A stretch of DNA of 39,120 nt, from assembly GCA_022545705.1 (NCBI GenBank), contig JACZQN010000006.1, positions 451-39,570 on the forward strand. Reading direction: 5' to 3'. The DNA comes from Nitrospirota bacterium (GTDB taxonomy: Bacteria > Nitrospirota > Nitrospiria > Nitrospirales > Nitrospiraceae). The translations under genes and the position numbers were made by a program. The notes under the pieces were generated by a model. That model saw nothing but the letters and a program-made list of their open reading frames with translations. It had not been told where the DNA came from and ran no database searches. Every line of letters starts with the position of its first letter. The stretch's first letter is position 1. Shown here piece after piece: positions 1 through 7,924 of this stretch.

Positions 1-100
1 CGCGGCTCCACGCCGGGTACCCATTGCTCCCCGGCTGCATATGGGTGCAACGCTACGCGACTCCCGGGTACCCGTTGCGCTGCTATTGCAACGGGTGGAA
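1..100. repeat. Two tandem copies of a ~51-bp hairpin-forming repeat at the left edge
   Basis: The sequence CCGGGTACCC occurs at 13-22 and again at 64-73, 51 bp apart, and the flanking bases (TTGC after it, GGGTG.AACGC further on) also match between the two units. Each unit can fold: ACCCAT (19-24) pairs with ATGGGT (41-46), and ACCCGTTGC (70-78) pairs perfectly with GCAACGGGT (88-96). The compensating difference A/G in the two stems suggests that structure is kept. The array may continue left of the window. No gene is visible in 1-151. Confidence 0.6.
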
Positions 101-151
101 CGCGACGAACCGTCATGAATAATGTGGGCGAGCGATCAGGATTGAGGGAAG

Positions 152-499
152 TCAGTTTCTGACGCCGCTCCAGACCTTCGCATCGTCAATCTGCTTATCC
201 GGATTCAGCGTTCTGGCCTTTTCCAGAAGAACCTCGGTCGTCTCGGGGTAGGCCGGATCGGAAATGCAGCAATTGTCCACGGGACACACCGCCGCGCATT
301 GCGGTTCGTCGAAATGGCCGACGCATTCGGTACAACGATCATGCGTGATGATGTAAATGCTGTCACCGACGCCTTGGCCTTCACCTACGTGGTAGCCCTT
401 GCCCTCCGCATCGGTCCGTGTTTCGAAGATGGCCTCATTCGGACATTCCGGGAGGCAAGCTCCGCAGGAAATACATTCATCGGTGATTAGCAGGGCCAT
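152..499 (-). CDS. Two-[4Fe-4S] ferredoxin, YfhL/Allochromatium type
   Basis: Small cytoplasmic electron carrier of 115 aa. The first cluster motif is C9-C12-C15-C19P. The second is the widened form C56-x2-C59-x8-C68-x3-C72P, typical of Allochromatium-type and YfhL ferredoxins, and the N-terminus MALLIT also resembles YfhL. Between the two clusters (about residues 26-46) is a glycine-rich insert of roughly 20 residues that short YfhL proteins lack. Two further cysteines (77, 78) follow the second cluster. The ATG has a strong Shine-Dalgarno, GAAGGAGG, about 8 nt upstream. It is transcribed leftward, away from the DUF192 gene, and stands alone here. The electron donor or acceptor cannot be read from context; 2-oxoacid:ferredoxin oxidoreductases are a usual partner of this type. 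Confidence 0.9.
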   Translation of the reverse strand: MALLITDECISCGACLPECPNEAIFETRTDAEGKGYHVGEGQGVGDSIYIITHDRCTECVGHFDEPQCAAVCPVDNCCISDPAYPETTEVLLEKARTLNPDKQIDDAKVWSGVRN

Positions 500-523
500 G
501 ATCCAAGCCTCCTTCGAACAGTA

Positions 524-552
524 TTGACAACACCATCCAAGACGACCATATT
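524..552 (+). promoter_or_regulatory. Weak candidate promoter for the rightward DUF192 gene
   Basis: A perfect TTGACA (524-529) is followed after 17 bp by CATATT (547-552), only four of six matches to the -10 consensus. It would leave a leader of about 150 nt before the ATG at 709. The divergent position opposite the ferredoxin promoter is plausible, but the -10 box is weak. Confidence 0.28.
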
Positions 553-583
553 CATGTCGCGGTGTTGCATGTCACTGACTTGA

Positions 584-613
584 ATTCTAGACTGCGCTCC
601 TTTTCCAAGTCAA
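584..613 (-). promoter_or_regulatory. Candidate sigma-70 promoter of the ferredoxin gene
   Basis: On the minus strand, TTGACT (613-608) and TAGAAT (589-584) are separated by 18 bp. This gives an untranslated leader of about 80 nt before the ferredoxin ATG at 499. The same two hexamers recur in the promoter at 21747-21775. Confidence 0.5.
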
Positions 614-708
614 CAGAGAAGACCATGATCAGAAGGCCTATGATGTTGATCTGTATGAGCCTTTCGGCCTAGTCCATACAGCAAACTCTCCAGGGAGCAA
701 GGCATCTC

Positions 709-1194
709 ATGGCACAGTCGAACTCCTCTCCGAAGACGAGTCGGGCGATTATTCTGATCGCGCTCGCCGTCCTGCTCGTGCTTGGAAGCTGGTTCCTGGC
801 GGGACCGACACCCACCGAAGTGATCGTCGTGATCTTTCCGAACGGGACGCAGATTGAGGCGGAGGTGGCTGACACCCCTGAGGCGCTCTTATTCGGTCTG
901 GCCTTCAGGGAGGAATTGCCTCCGAACTCGGGGATGCTCTATATCTTCGAGCAATCTGATCGTCACCGGGTCAAGACCTTTCGGTTTCAGTTCCCTGTAG
1001 ACATGATCTGGGCAGATGAGAGCCGGCACGTCGTGCATCTCATAGAGGACGCCGAACCCTGCCCCAGTGCCCCCTGTCCCGTGTACGGGCCACCACCGGA
1101 GAATGCTCGATATCTGATCCAAACGGGTGCAGGGTTCATTAGGCAAGAACATCTTACGCCGGGGATCGAGTTGAGTTTTGCACTCAGAATGTAA
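709..1194 (+). CDS. DUF192 family protein, membrane-anchored or exported
   Basis: 161 aa. Residues 12-31 form a hydrophobic segment with basic flanks, so the protein is probably exported or tethered to the inner membrane with its domain in the periplasm. The rest matches DUF192 (COG1430): a VADTPEALLFGLAFREELP block with following GMLYIFE, a PVDMIWAD block, and the late VYGPPPENARYLIQT block with AGF after it. The family's molecular function is not established. The central segment has a PCP..PCP arrangement of two cysteines where the family usually shows a conserved cysteine or proline pattern. The ATG follows an AGGGAGCAAGG purine stretch. It lies 56 bp before the Rieske gene and may share its transcript. 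Confidence 0.85.
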   Translation: MAQSNSSPKTSRAIILIALAVLLVLGSWFLAGPTPTEVIVVIFPNGTQIEAEVADTPEALLFGLAFREELPPNSGMLYIFEQSDRHRVKTFRFQFPVDMIWADESRHVVHLIEDAEPCPSAPCPVYGPPPENARYLIQTGAGFIRQEHLTPGIELSFALRM

Positions 1195-1250
1195 GCTCGG
1201 CATGGAGCCATCAGCCGGGGGCAAGGGGCAGCGCGCAGGCGCAACGACGC

Positions 1251-1583
1251 ATGAGTGAGTATACAAAGGTAGCGAGGGTTGACGAAATCCTACCAGGGCA
1301 AGCCAAAGTGGTCGAGGTCAACGCCAAACCGATCGCCGTGTTTAACGTTGAGGGCACCTTCTATGCCCTCTACCACATCTGCCCTCATGAAGGTGGACCA
1401 CTGGGGGAGGGGACCCTCAAGGGCTACGTCGTGTCTTGTCCGTGGCATAACATGGCCTTCGATGTCCGCAACGGCCAGGGGGCGGACGGAGGTGGGTACT
1501 GCGTGGGGAGCTATGAGGTTCGTGTCGAAGGACAGGAGATCTTCGTTGGTCCCCGGCGCAAGGAGGACAGCTTCCTGGCATGA
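1251..1583 (+). CDS. Rieske [2Fe-2S] ferredoxin
   Basis: 110 aa, soluble, with no signal or membrane segment. The Rieske ligands are C44-P-H46 and C63-P-W-H66, the classic CxH-x16-CxxH pattern, followed by the conserved F-D of the small-subunit ferredoxins (NirD or dioxygenase-ferredoxin type). It carries electrons between an NAD(P)H-linked reductase and an oxygenase or other partner; neither is encoded here. The full domain is present at normal family length. The C-terminal tail is a short charged extension. The next gene starts 15 bp after the stop, so the two are probably co-transcribed. Confidence 0.9.
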   Translation: MSEYTKVARVDEILPGQAKVVEVNAKPIAVFNVEGTFYALYHICPHEGGPLGEGTLKGYVVSCPWHNMAFDVRNGQGADGGGYCVGSYEVRVEGQEIFVGPRRKEDSFLA

Positions 1584-1598
1584 AGGAGCGCGCAGGTC

Positions 1599-1949
1599 GT
1601 GAGTCCGACACCCGTGCATGATCCGTCAACAGGGAACCCGGATCGGGAGGTGAAGACGATCTCCGTCTCGCCTGGAGAGAGCTTTTGGATCCATCTCTGG
1701 GAGGATCGAACTCGCGGGGAACTCTGGGTCCCCTCCTATGATTCGGCCTCGCTGGTCTTGGTGGAGGACGATTTCCTGCGCACTGCCAGCGGGAACGCGC
1801 TGGACTCCGGTCGCCGGTCCTTCGAGTTCCGTGCGGTCGCCGGCGGCACGCACCGACTCGTGTTTGAAAAGCGGATGGGCTGGAAATTCACGGCTGAAGA
1901 CCGTCGCGTATTTCACGTGTGGGTTTCTGATGGAAAAACGCCGGGGTGA
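1599..1949 (+). CDS. Chagasin-like (I42) peptidase-inhibitor domain protein, tentative
   Basis: 116 aa. The GTG start is chosen because GAAGGAG lies 10 nt upstream and no ATG is in frame nearby. The fold pattern resembles the I42 inhibitor family (chagasin, an inhibitor of cysteine peptidases). There is an early 'V.PGESFWI.L.E' strand, a loop ending in W-V-P where the family has NPTTGxxW, a 'SGRRSFEFRAVAGGTHRLVFEKR' region corresponding to the family's F.F.A...G...L.F..R, then a final strand FHVWVSD. The canonical NPTTG motif is not intact. No signal peptide is visible, which is unusual because many I42 proteins are exported. A plain immunoglobulin-like beta-sandwich of other function is the main alternative. 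Confidence 0.5.
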   Translation: MSPTPVHDPSTGNPDREVKTISVSPGESFWIHLWEDRTRGELWVPSYDSASLVLVEDDFLRTASGNALDSGRRSFEFRAVAGGTHRLVFEKRMGWKFTAEDRRVFHVWVSDGKTPG

Positions 1950-1958
1950 GGGGGTGAC

Positions 1959-2801
1959 GTGCCGGATATCGGTTTTGTGAACGGTCGTTTCATGCCGCTC
2001 CGGGAAGCCATGGTCCCGGTGGAGGATCGCGGGTTCCAGTTCGGCGACGGAGTGTACGAAGTCATCCGAACGTATTGCGGCGCGCCGTTTCAACTTGAAG
2101 CACACCTGGCCCGCCTTGAACGGAGCGCGAGAGCCATCGAGCTACCGCTTTCCTTCACATCCCAAGAATGGGCGCGCTACGTCGTGGAGGGTATTCGTAT
2201 CGGCGGATACGCGGAGAGCAAGGTATACATCCAACTCACCCGCGGGGTCGCGCCACGAGAGCACCAGTTTCCGGCGTCGGTCCGCCCGACGACGGTCATG
2301 ACCGTGAGGGAGATGCATTCGGTGGACGCGAGGCTCCGCACACAAGGAGTCGGCGTCCTGACGATGGAGGATTTACGGTGGGGGCGATGTGATATCAAGA
2401 GCGTGAACCTGCTCGCCAACGTGATGGCCCGACAGCGGGCGCACCTGGCCGGCGCGTTTGAAGCGGTCTTCGTCCGCGGCGGGGAAGTCACCGAAGGGGC
2501 CGTGAGCAATGTCATGGTCGTCATGCAGGGCGCGTTGGTGACCGAACCGGAAGGAGAACGCATCCTGTCTGGTGTGACGCGAGACGTAGCCCTCACACTG
2601 GCACGCAAGGAAGGCGTTGCTGTTCAAGAACGACCCATTGGCCTCGACGAGCTTCGTGGAGCGGATGAGATGTTTCTCACCGGGACAACGGTCGAAATCC
2701 TTCCGGTCGTGCGGGTGGATGATGCAGTGGTCGGGTCAGGCAAACCGGGAGACATCACCAAGATGCTGTATGACCGCTTCCAGCGGTCGCTGGGCTCGTA
2801 G
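1959..2801 (+). CDS. PLP-dependent class IV aminotransferase, D-amino-acid transaminase type
   Basis: 280 aa, normal family length. It matches fold-type IV transaminases: VEDRGFQFGDGVYEVIR (residues 21-37), the PLP lysine K147 in CDIKSVNLLANV, the EVTEGAVSN block with the PLP-nitrogen-contacting Glu179, and the later LSGVTR phosphate-binding loop. The DIKSxNLL block and FGDGVYEVIR are closer to D-alanine transaminase than to branched-chain transaminase or 4-amino-4-deoxychorismate lyase, but substrate cannot be settled by eye. A D-amino-acid transaminase would supply D-Glu or D-Ala for the cell wall. GTG start, 9 bp after the preceding stop. The 3' end abuts the 9-bp repeat block. Confidence 0.85.
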   Translation: MPDIGFVNGRFMPLREAMVPVEDRGFQFGDGVYEVIRTYCGAPFQLEAHLARLERSARAIELPLSFTSQEWARYVVEGIRIGGYAESKVYIQLTRGVAPREHQFPASVRPTTVMTVREMHSVDARLRTQGVGVLTMEDLRWGRCDIKSVNLLANVMARQRAHLAGAFEAVFVRGGEVTEGAVSNVMVVMQGALVTEPEGERILSGVTRDVALTLARKEGVAVQERPIGLDELRGADEMFLTGTTVEILPVVRVDDAVVGSGKPGDITKMLYDRFQRSLGS

Positions 2802-2910
2802 CGTGAAGCGTCTTTTGCGTCGTCGCGTCCGTTGCGTTTCTCGCGGAAGACGCGACGACGCAATGGACACAAGAGACGCGATGGACGCAAGAGACGCAAC
2901 GGACGCTCCA
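2802..2910. repeat. 9-bp tandem repeat (GACGCAANN) with inverted arm, locus A
   Basis: Starting immediately after the aminotransferase stop. From 2857 the motif GAC recurs at 2857, 2866, 2875, 2884, 2893 and 2902, an exact 9-bp period (GACGCAATG, GACACAAGA, GACGCGATG, GACGCAAGA, GACGCAACG). The left arm holds the same motif inverted: TTGCGTCGTCGCGTC (2815-2829) is the perfect reverse complement of 2849-2863, so a 15-bp stem with a 19-nt loop can form. A 24-nt segment at 2806-2829 is identical to 31610-31633 in locus B. Confidence 0.85.
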
Positions 2911-2946
2911 CGTGACAGACGTGGTCCGGCGTGCGCGTGTGCCCAC

Positions 2947-2974
2947 TTGCGTGCACCGGGACAAAAGTGATAGT
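2947..2974 (+). promoter_or_regulatory. Candidate promoter of the rimP-nusA-infB operon
   Basis: TTGCGT (2947-2952) and GATAGT (2969-2974) are separated by 16 bp. Transcription would start near 2981, just upstream of the hairpin at 2988-3014. Each box matches four of six consensus positions or better, but spacing is one short of ideal. Confidence 0.4.
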
Positions 2975-2987
2975 GTGTGCAACGTGG

Positions 2988-3014
2988 AAGTGGGCGCAGG
3001 CCCACTTTTTTGTT
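2988..3014 (+). terminator. Intrinsic terminator/attenuator before rimP
   Basis: AAGTGGGC (2988-2995) pairs perfectly with GCCCACTT (3000-3007) across the tetraloop GCAG, followed by a run of T interrupted once by G (3006-3014). It ends 58 bp before the preferred rimP start and lies just after the candidate promoter, so it would act as an attenuator of the operon leader. A structured rimP leader is a known theme in other bacteria. Confidence 0.7.
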
Positions 3015-3072
3015 TGAGTTGACGCCGAACATGACGATGGCTGACCCGAGGAGGTCGGTGAAGCCCGGCGGG

Positions 3073-3555
3073 ATGCAGCTCGAGCGGACTCGTCTGCTCA
3101 CCGAACGCGTGCGCATGGCCGCAGCTCCGATTGTTCAGGCCCTAGGCCTGGACCTGGTCGAAGTGATCTGCTGCGGCCAAGGGCCTCGGACACTTGTTCG
3201 GGTGTTTATTGACAAACCCGGCGGCGTGCGCGTGAGCGACTGCGAACAGCTTCATCGTTCGCTGGGCCACGCGCTTGTTGTGGAGGATCCTCTCCCACAT
3301 TCGTACACGCTCGAGGTATCTTCCCCAGGCCTGGATCGGCCGTTTAAGGATCATGAGGATTATCGCCGTTCAATCGGGAGGCTGGTGAACCTTAAACTCA
3401 GGCGTCCTTCTAATGGAGAATGGCGGGTGGTCGGGCGTCTCACCGAAACCGATGAGCAAGGAGTCACCGTGGAGGTGCGCCGATCCAATCGGGGGCAGCC
3501 CATCCGTTTGGATTGGGAGGCGATTGCCGAGGGACGGCTTGAGGTCGAGTTTTAG
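3073..3555 (+). CDS. rimP: Ribosome maturation factor RimP
   Basis: Assists assembly of the 30S ribosomal subunit. The body shows the RimP pattern: API VQALGLDLVEV near the N-terminus, LVRVFIDKPGGVRVSDCEQLHRSLG, then the signature YTLEVSSPGLDRPF and a C-terminal SH3-like part with GRL..TDEQGVTVEV. The start is uncertain. The open frame runs back to 2977 through the attenuator. ATGs at 3031 and 3037 have no Shine-Dalgarno. The ATG at 3073 gives 160 aa, the normal family length, though its GAGGAGG is 18 nt away; GTG 3058 has that site too close. First gene of the operon rimP-nusA-infB. Confidence 0.88.
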   Translation: MQLERTRLLTERVRMAAAPIVQALGLDLVEVICCGQGPRTLVRVFIDKPGGVRVSDCEQLHRSLGHALVVEDPLPHSYTLEVSSPGLDRPFKDHEDYRRSIGRLVNLKLRRPSNGEWRVVGRLTETDEQGVTVEVRRSNRGQPIRLDWEAIAEGRLEVEF

Positions 3556-3608
3556 CTGCTGCCCCCAGCCGAGGCGTGCAACCCTAACTTAGGAACGAGG
3601 CGTCGCCT

Positions 3609-4814
3609 ATGAATCGAGAATTGATCTCAGTGATTGACCAAATTGGCCGGGAAAAAGGCATTGATAAGGCGAGGGTCTTTGGAGCAGTCGAAGCCGCGCT
3701 GCAGACCGCTGCCAAGAAACGATTCGGGCAGGCAGAGAATATCCAGGTGCAGATCGATCCGAAGACAGGGGAAGTGTCTGTCGTATCGCTGAAGACGATC
3801 GTTGACACGGTGACGAATCCGAAGTCCGAGGTCTCCATCGAGGAAGCGCGCCGAGTGGACAGTGAAGCGGAGATTGGGGATGAGATTGGCTCCGTAATTG
3901 AGATGGAGGATTTGGGCCGGATCGCGGCTCAGACGGCCAAGCAAGTGATCTGTCAGAAAGTGAAGGAGGCAGAGTGGGAAGCCGTCTTGCGCGAATACTC
4001 CACGCGACAAGGTGACCTGCTCACCGGCATTATCCTGGGCCAGGAACGGCGCAATTACCTGGTGGACTTGGGGAAGACCGAAGCAATCTTACCGTACCAG
4101 GAACAGATCCCCCGCGAATCCTACCGGAGAGGGGACCGCATCAAGGCCTACCTGCTGGAAGTGCGGCGGACACCCAAAGACGTGCAGGTCATTTTGTCGA
4201 GGACCCACCCGCAGTTCGTGGGCAAGCTGTTTGTGCTTGAGGTGCCGGAGGTCGCTGAGAAGATTGTGGAGATCAAAGCCGTGGTCCGGGAACCTGGCGA
4301 TCGCACGAAGATCGCGGTGTTGTCCCGTGACAAGGCCGTGGATCCGGTCGGAGCCTGCGTGGGTGTCAAGGGCTCGAGGGTCCAAGCGGTGGTCCGGGAG
4401 CTTCGCGGTGAAAAAATTGACATCATTCCATGGACGTCGGATCTGCGGGTCTTCATCGCGGAGGCGCTCAACCCGGCGTCGATCGAGAAGGTGGGCATCG
4501 ACGAAGACAAGAAGTCGGCGCTGGTCGTGGTTGCCGACTCCCAGCTCTCGCTGGCCATCGGGAAAAATGGGCAGAATGTCCGACTGGCAGCCAAGCTCAC
4601 CGGCTGGAAAATCGATATTATTAGCGCGACCGAGTACGAGAAAGAAAAGGTCGAGCGTGACCGCGAGATCAAAGCCGCGCTAGCCGAGGAGGCAGAGGCG
4701 CTACGGGAAGAGGAAGCAGCGCGCGCGCAACGGCAGTCCGCCGAGGAGCCGGAGCAGGAGGGAGCCGCAGCGGAGTCAGGAGAGGCTGAGTTGAAAATGG
4801 AGGGATCGCCTTAG
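3609..4814 (+). CDS. nusA: Transcription termination/antitermination factor NusA
   Basis: 401 aa. The N-terminal RNA-polymerase-binding domain (about 1-125, starting [19 protein letters not shown]) is followed by an S1 domain (about 130-200, with [12 protein letters not shown]) and KH1-KH2 (about 200-350, with [21 protein letters not shown] and [13 protein letters not shown]). The C-terminal tail after about 350 is a charged Glu/Ala/Arg-rich coiled segment; the acidic repeat domains found in E. coli NusA are absent, as in many non-proteobacteria. AGGAACGAGG lies 8 nt before the ATG. NusA binds the elongating polymerase and controls pausing, termination and antitermination. The ylxR and ylxQ genes that often separate nusA and infB are missing. 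Confidence 0.96.
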   Translation: MNRELISVIDQIGREKGIDKARVFGAVEAALQTAAKKRFGQAENIQVQIDPKTGEVSVVSLKTIVDTVTNPKSEVSIEEARRVDSEAEIGDEIGSVIEMEDLGRIAAQTAKQVICQKVKEAEWEAVLREYSTRQGDLLTGIILGQERRNYLVDLGKTEAILPYQEQIPRESYRRGDRIKAYLLEVRRTPKDVQVILSRTHPQFVGKLFVLEVPEVAEKIVEIKAVVREPGDRTKIAVLSRDKAVDPVGACVGVKGSRVQAVVRELRGEKIDIIPWTSDLRVFIAEALNPASIEKVGIDEDKKSALVVVADSQLSLAIGKNGQNVRLAAKLTGWKIDIISATEYEKEKVERDREIKAALAEEAEALREEEAARAQRQSAEEPEQEGAAAESGEAELKMEGSP

Positions 4815-4840
4815 CGTCAGCCGGGTCTGGATCGTCCGAC

Positions 4841-7474
4841 ATGAGAGTGTATGAGTTAGCGCGAAAACTGGGGATGGAAAACCGGGATCTGGTGCCAGAG
4901 CTCAAGCGCTTGGGCATCACGGTCGCATCACACAGTAGTGCGCTCGACGATCCCACGGCGGCCAGGGTCCTGGAGCAGTTGATGCCAAAACCCAAGCCTG
5001 TCTCGTCCACAGACGGCGACAAGGCAGACGACGGCGGTCGTGAAGCCCCGAAGCGGGAAATGGGAAAGAAGAAGGCTGGGGAGGCGCTTCGGGGGCGTCG
5101 TGGGCAGGCTCGGGAGTCTGCCAAGAGCGTGGGAGTGAAGCCTGCTCTAGTCGTGAGCGAGGAGCCTCCCAAGGCGGACAAGAAGCGGATTCTGGTCAAA
5201 CGCCAGAAAGTGGAGGAGGCCATTGAACCCGAAGGGGGTGTGACCCCGGCTTCGCCTGGCGACGCGTTCACTCCGGTCGTTCCCACGGCGCCAGCGACGG
5301 TCGCATCCGCATTCATTCTGGAATCGCAGAAAGCACCGCCTCCTCCAACGATGCCCGCCGCTGAGGTGGTCGGGCCGGCCTCATTTGTCCAACCCGGACC
5401 TGCCACTCAGCCGCAGACGCTTGCCTCCGCTGCTCCTCCGGTACAGCCCGCGCCAGTGGTCGTGCCGGGGGAAGTACGGCCTGAAACGAAGAAGGGCGTG
5501 ACGATAGGCGCCCCCGCGGCCGAGCTGACGGAATTACGAGACAAGCTGAAAAAGCTCAAGAAGGTTGGTCGGGGGAGGGAGGAGGAAGATTTCAAATTCA
5601 GGGAGGATGCCGCGCGCTGGCAGGACCTGCGGGCCATTCCCGTCCATCGGCGGGACGAGCGATCCCGCCACACCGTGACCACCTCTGTCGCTGAAATCAC
5701 CAAGCCTCGCAAGAAGATCATTAAACTGACGGCCGGCCTCACCGTGAAAGAATTTGCGGAGCTGGTCGGCCAGCGCCCCGCCGATATCGTTCGCAAGATG
5801 ATGGAAATCGGTCACATGCTGACGTTTAATCAGCCCATGAATCTGGATGCGGCGGTCTTGCTTGCAGAGGGATTCGGGCTGAAGGCCGAGATTGCCGCTG
5901 AAAAGCAGCCTGAAGAATTGCTGGATGAAACTGCCGCAGTGGTTGAACCGGAACGGTTGGAGCCAAGGCCGCCCGTGGTCACCATCATGGGCCATGTGGA
6001 TCACGGCAAGACCTCCCTGCTCGATGCGGTCAGGAAAACAAAGGTCACGGAACAGGAGGCTGGAGGCATTACCCAACATATCGGCGCCTATACCGTTCAG
6101 GTGCAGGGGAAGCAAGTGACGTTCTTGGACACACCCGGGCACGAAGCGTTTACCGCGATGCGAGCCAGGGGTGCCAAGATCACGGATATCGTCGTGCTCG
6201 TGGTTGCCGCGGACGACGGTGTCATGCCGCAGACTGTGGAGGCCATCCATCACTCAACTGCGGCCAAGGTCCCGATCATCGTCGCTATTAACAAGATCGA
6301 CAGGCCCGATGCGAATCCGGAACGTGTCAAGCACGCGCTGGCCGAGCACAACCTGATTCCGGAATCCTGGGGCGGGCAAACGATCTGCGTGGAAGTCTCA
6401 GCGAAGCAACAGCTAGGGCTTGATTCCCTGCTGGAGATGATCCTGCTCCAGGCTGAGGTCATGGAGTTGAAAGCGGACCACCGGCGTCCTGCCAGAGGAA
6501 CGGTTGTGGAGGCCAGACTGGATCGGGGCCGGGGTCCGATTGCCACAGTATTGGTGCAGAGCGGGACTCTCCGAGTCGGGGATGCCTTCGTGGTGGGAGC
6601 CTTCAGCGGTCGGGTGCGAGCGCTCGTTGCGGATACTGGGGCCAAGACCTCCGAAGCGGGGCCATCTGTGCCGGTTGAGGTCATTGGGTTACCGGGGGTC
6701 CCTGCCGCAGGCGACCAGTTCGTCGTCGTGAAGGACGAGCGCGTGGCCCGCGAAATCGCCGAACTCCGCCAGCAGAAGCAACGTGCGGCCGAGCTTGCAG
6801 CCGGAGCCGGACGGGTGACGCTGGAGGATCTCTATGCCCGGATCAAGGCAGGAGGCGTCAAGGAACTTGCGTTGGTGATCAAGGCGGATGTGCAGGGTTC
6901 TGTCGAAGCGCTGTCAGAGGCTGTCCAGAAACTATCCACCGAGGCGGTGAAGCTCCGTATCATCCACAGCGCTGTGGGTGGGATTACGGAATCGGACGTG
7001 CTCTTGGCGTCCGCCTCGGGCGCGATCGTCATCGGCTTTAACATTCGGCCTGAGCCGAAAGCCGCCACGCTCGCCGAGCGGGAAGGAATCGATATCCGTC
7101 TTTACGCCGTCATTTATGACGCGATCGCCGACATTAAGGCGGCCATGGAGGGCTTGTTAGAGCCGACGCTGAAGGAGCGCGTCTTGGGCCGCGCGGAAGT
7201 CCGCCAGGTCTTCACGATCCCGAAGGCTGGCGTTATTGCCGGGAGCTATGTCCTTGACGGGACGATTTCCAGGTCCAGCGCCGGCGCTCGCATTGTCCGG
7301 GACAACGTGGTCGTGTTCGAAGGCAAGCTCGGCTCGCTGCGCCGGTTCAAGGATGACGTGCGTGATGTGCAGCAGGGATACGAATGCGGGATCGGAGTCG
7401 AGAATTTCAGCGACTTGAAGCTAGGTGATGTCGTCGAGGTCTATACCTTTGACGAAGTGGCGACGAAGCTCTAA
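4841..7474 (+). CDS. infB: Translation initiation factor IF-2
   Basis: 877 aa, full-length. It opens with the IF2_N motif [22 protein letters not shown], followed by a long low-complexity Lys/Pro/Ala linker (about 50-220). A second IF2_N-like segment lies near 295-350. The GTPase domain has G1 GHVDHGKT (384-391), G3 DTPGHEAF and G4 NKID. Domains II-IV follow, ending with the fMet-tRNA-binding C-terminal domain ([13 protein letters not shown]). IF-2 delivers fMet-tRNA to the 30S subunit and promotes 50S joining. The Shine-Dalgarno is weak, and the gene starts 27 bp after nusA. Confidence 0.97.
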   Translation: MRVYELARKLGMENRDLVPELKRLGITVASHSSALDDPTAARVLEQLMPKPKPVSSTDGDKADDGGREAPKREMGKKKAGEALRGRRGQARESAKSVGVKPALVVSEEPPKADKKRILVKRQKVEEAIEPEGGVTPASPGDAFTPVVPTAPATVASAFILESQKAPPPPTMPAAEVVGPASFVQPGPATQPQTLASAAPPVQPAPVVVPGEVRPETKKGVTIGAPAAELTELRDKLKKLKKVGRGREEEDFKFREDAARWQDLRAIPVHRRDERSRHTVTTSVAEITKPRKKIIKLTAGLTVKEFAELVGQRPADIVRKMMEIGHMLTFNQPMNLDAAVLLAEGFGLKAEIAAEKQPEELLDETAAVVEPERLEPRPPVVTIMGHVDHGKTSLLDAVRKTKVTEQEAGGITQHIGAYTVQVQGKQVTFLDTPGHEAFTAMRARGAKITDIVVLVVAADDGVMPQTVEAIHHSTAAKVPIIVAINKIDRPDANPERVKHALAEHNLIPESWGGQTICVEVSAKQQLGLDSLLEMILLQAEVMELKADHRRPARGTVVEARLDRGRGPIATVLVQSGTLRVGDAFVVGAFSGRVRALVADTGAKTSEAGPSVPVEVIGLPGVPAAGDQFVVVKDERVAREIAELRQQKQRAAELAAGAGRVTLEDLYARIKAGGVKELALVIKADVQGSVEALSEAVQKLSTEAVKLRIIHSAVGGITESDVLLASASGAIVIGFNIRPEPKAATLAEREGIDIRLYAVIYDAIADIKAAMEGLLEPTLKERVLGRAEVRQVFTIPKAGVIAGSYVLDGTISRSSAGARIVRDNVVVFEGKLGSLRRFKDDVRDVQQGYECGIGVENFSDLKLGDVVEVYTFDEVATKL

Positions 7475-7512
7475 TCCGCAATCCCCCGCTTTATCTAACC
7501 TGTACGGTAGGC

Positions 7513-7794
7513 ATGATTGTCGGCCTCTGCACGATTGAATTGTACATCCCGGACGGCCATTCCTTGAAAGCGAAACGCCAGGTCATCAGAAGCCTCAAAC
7601 AGCGGATGCGCGACAAGTTTAACGTCTCGGTCGCTGAGGTTGGTGAGCAGGATCTGTGGCAAAAGGCGCTGCTCGGGATCGCGTGTGTGGCGAACGAGAG
7701 TGCGTATGTGAACCAGGTCCTCGACCAGGCCGTGAATCTTGTGAGGTCCGTTCCGTCGATTGAGCTGGGGAAGTACCGCATCGAAATGCTCTAG
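7513..7794 (+). CDS. YlxP-like DUF503 protein
   Basis: 93 aa, the whole of the DUF503 family (B. subtilis YlxP). Hallmarks are MIVGLCTIELYIPDGHSLKAKR at the start, then LKQRMRDKFNVSVAEVGEQDLWQKALLGIACVAN. It is a small ferredoxin-like-fold protein usually found between infB and rbfA, as here. A role linked to ribosome assembly is inferred from this constant position and is not proven by sequence. It begins 38 bp after infB. Confidence 0.93.
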   Translation: MIVGLCTIELYIPDGHSLKAKRQVIRSLKQRMRDKFNVSVAEVGEQDLWQKALLGIACVANESAYVNQVLDQAVNLVRSVPSIELGKYRIEML

Positions 7795-7839
7795 CCCGCA
7801 TTGTTCACGAACCATGAGCGTTCGTGAATAATCCGGGCT
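7793..7839. repeat. Long REP-like palindrome between ylxP and rbfA
   Basis: AGCCCG (7793-7798) pairs with CGGGCT (7834-7839), and TTCACGAAC (7804-7812) pairs perfectly with GTTCGTGAA (7820-7828). The bases between also pair except one C-C mismatch, giving about 20 paired positions with loop CATGAGC. No T-run follows, so it is not an intrinsic terminator. It begins at the ylxP stop codon. Confidence 0.75.
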
Positions 7840-7861
7840 AGGAAGAATTGTGAGATTTGTT

Positions 7862-7908
7862 CATTGACGATCTATGATTGACATGACTCAATGATTCAAT
7901 CGTCAATG
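7862..7908. repeat. Second inverted repeat before rbfA
   Basis: CATTGACGAT (7862-7871) is the exact reverse complement of ATCGTCAATG (7899-7908), and the interior (ATGATTGA / TCAATGAT) is a near-palindrome. The motif TCAAT recurs every 7-8 bp. A related short motif, GTCAATTCTTCAATGAC, lies after truB near 9325. The element ends 16 bp before the rbfA ATG. Confidence 0.6.
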
Positions 7909-7924
7909 CATTTGCTAACCTACT

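Noticed and set aside
634-681. 15-codon open frame before the DUF192 gene as a leader peptide
   Set aside because: No Shine-Dalgarno, no codon run suggesting attenuation and no terminator after it.
2802-2910. CRISPR array
   Set aside because: The repeat unit is 9 bp with no unique spacers and the block is a fold-back hairpin.
2977-3072. Longer RimP starting before 3031
   Set aside because: That part of the frame is the attenuator hairpin and T-run, and the resulting N-terminus is unlike the family.
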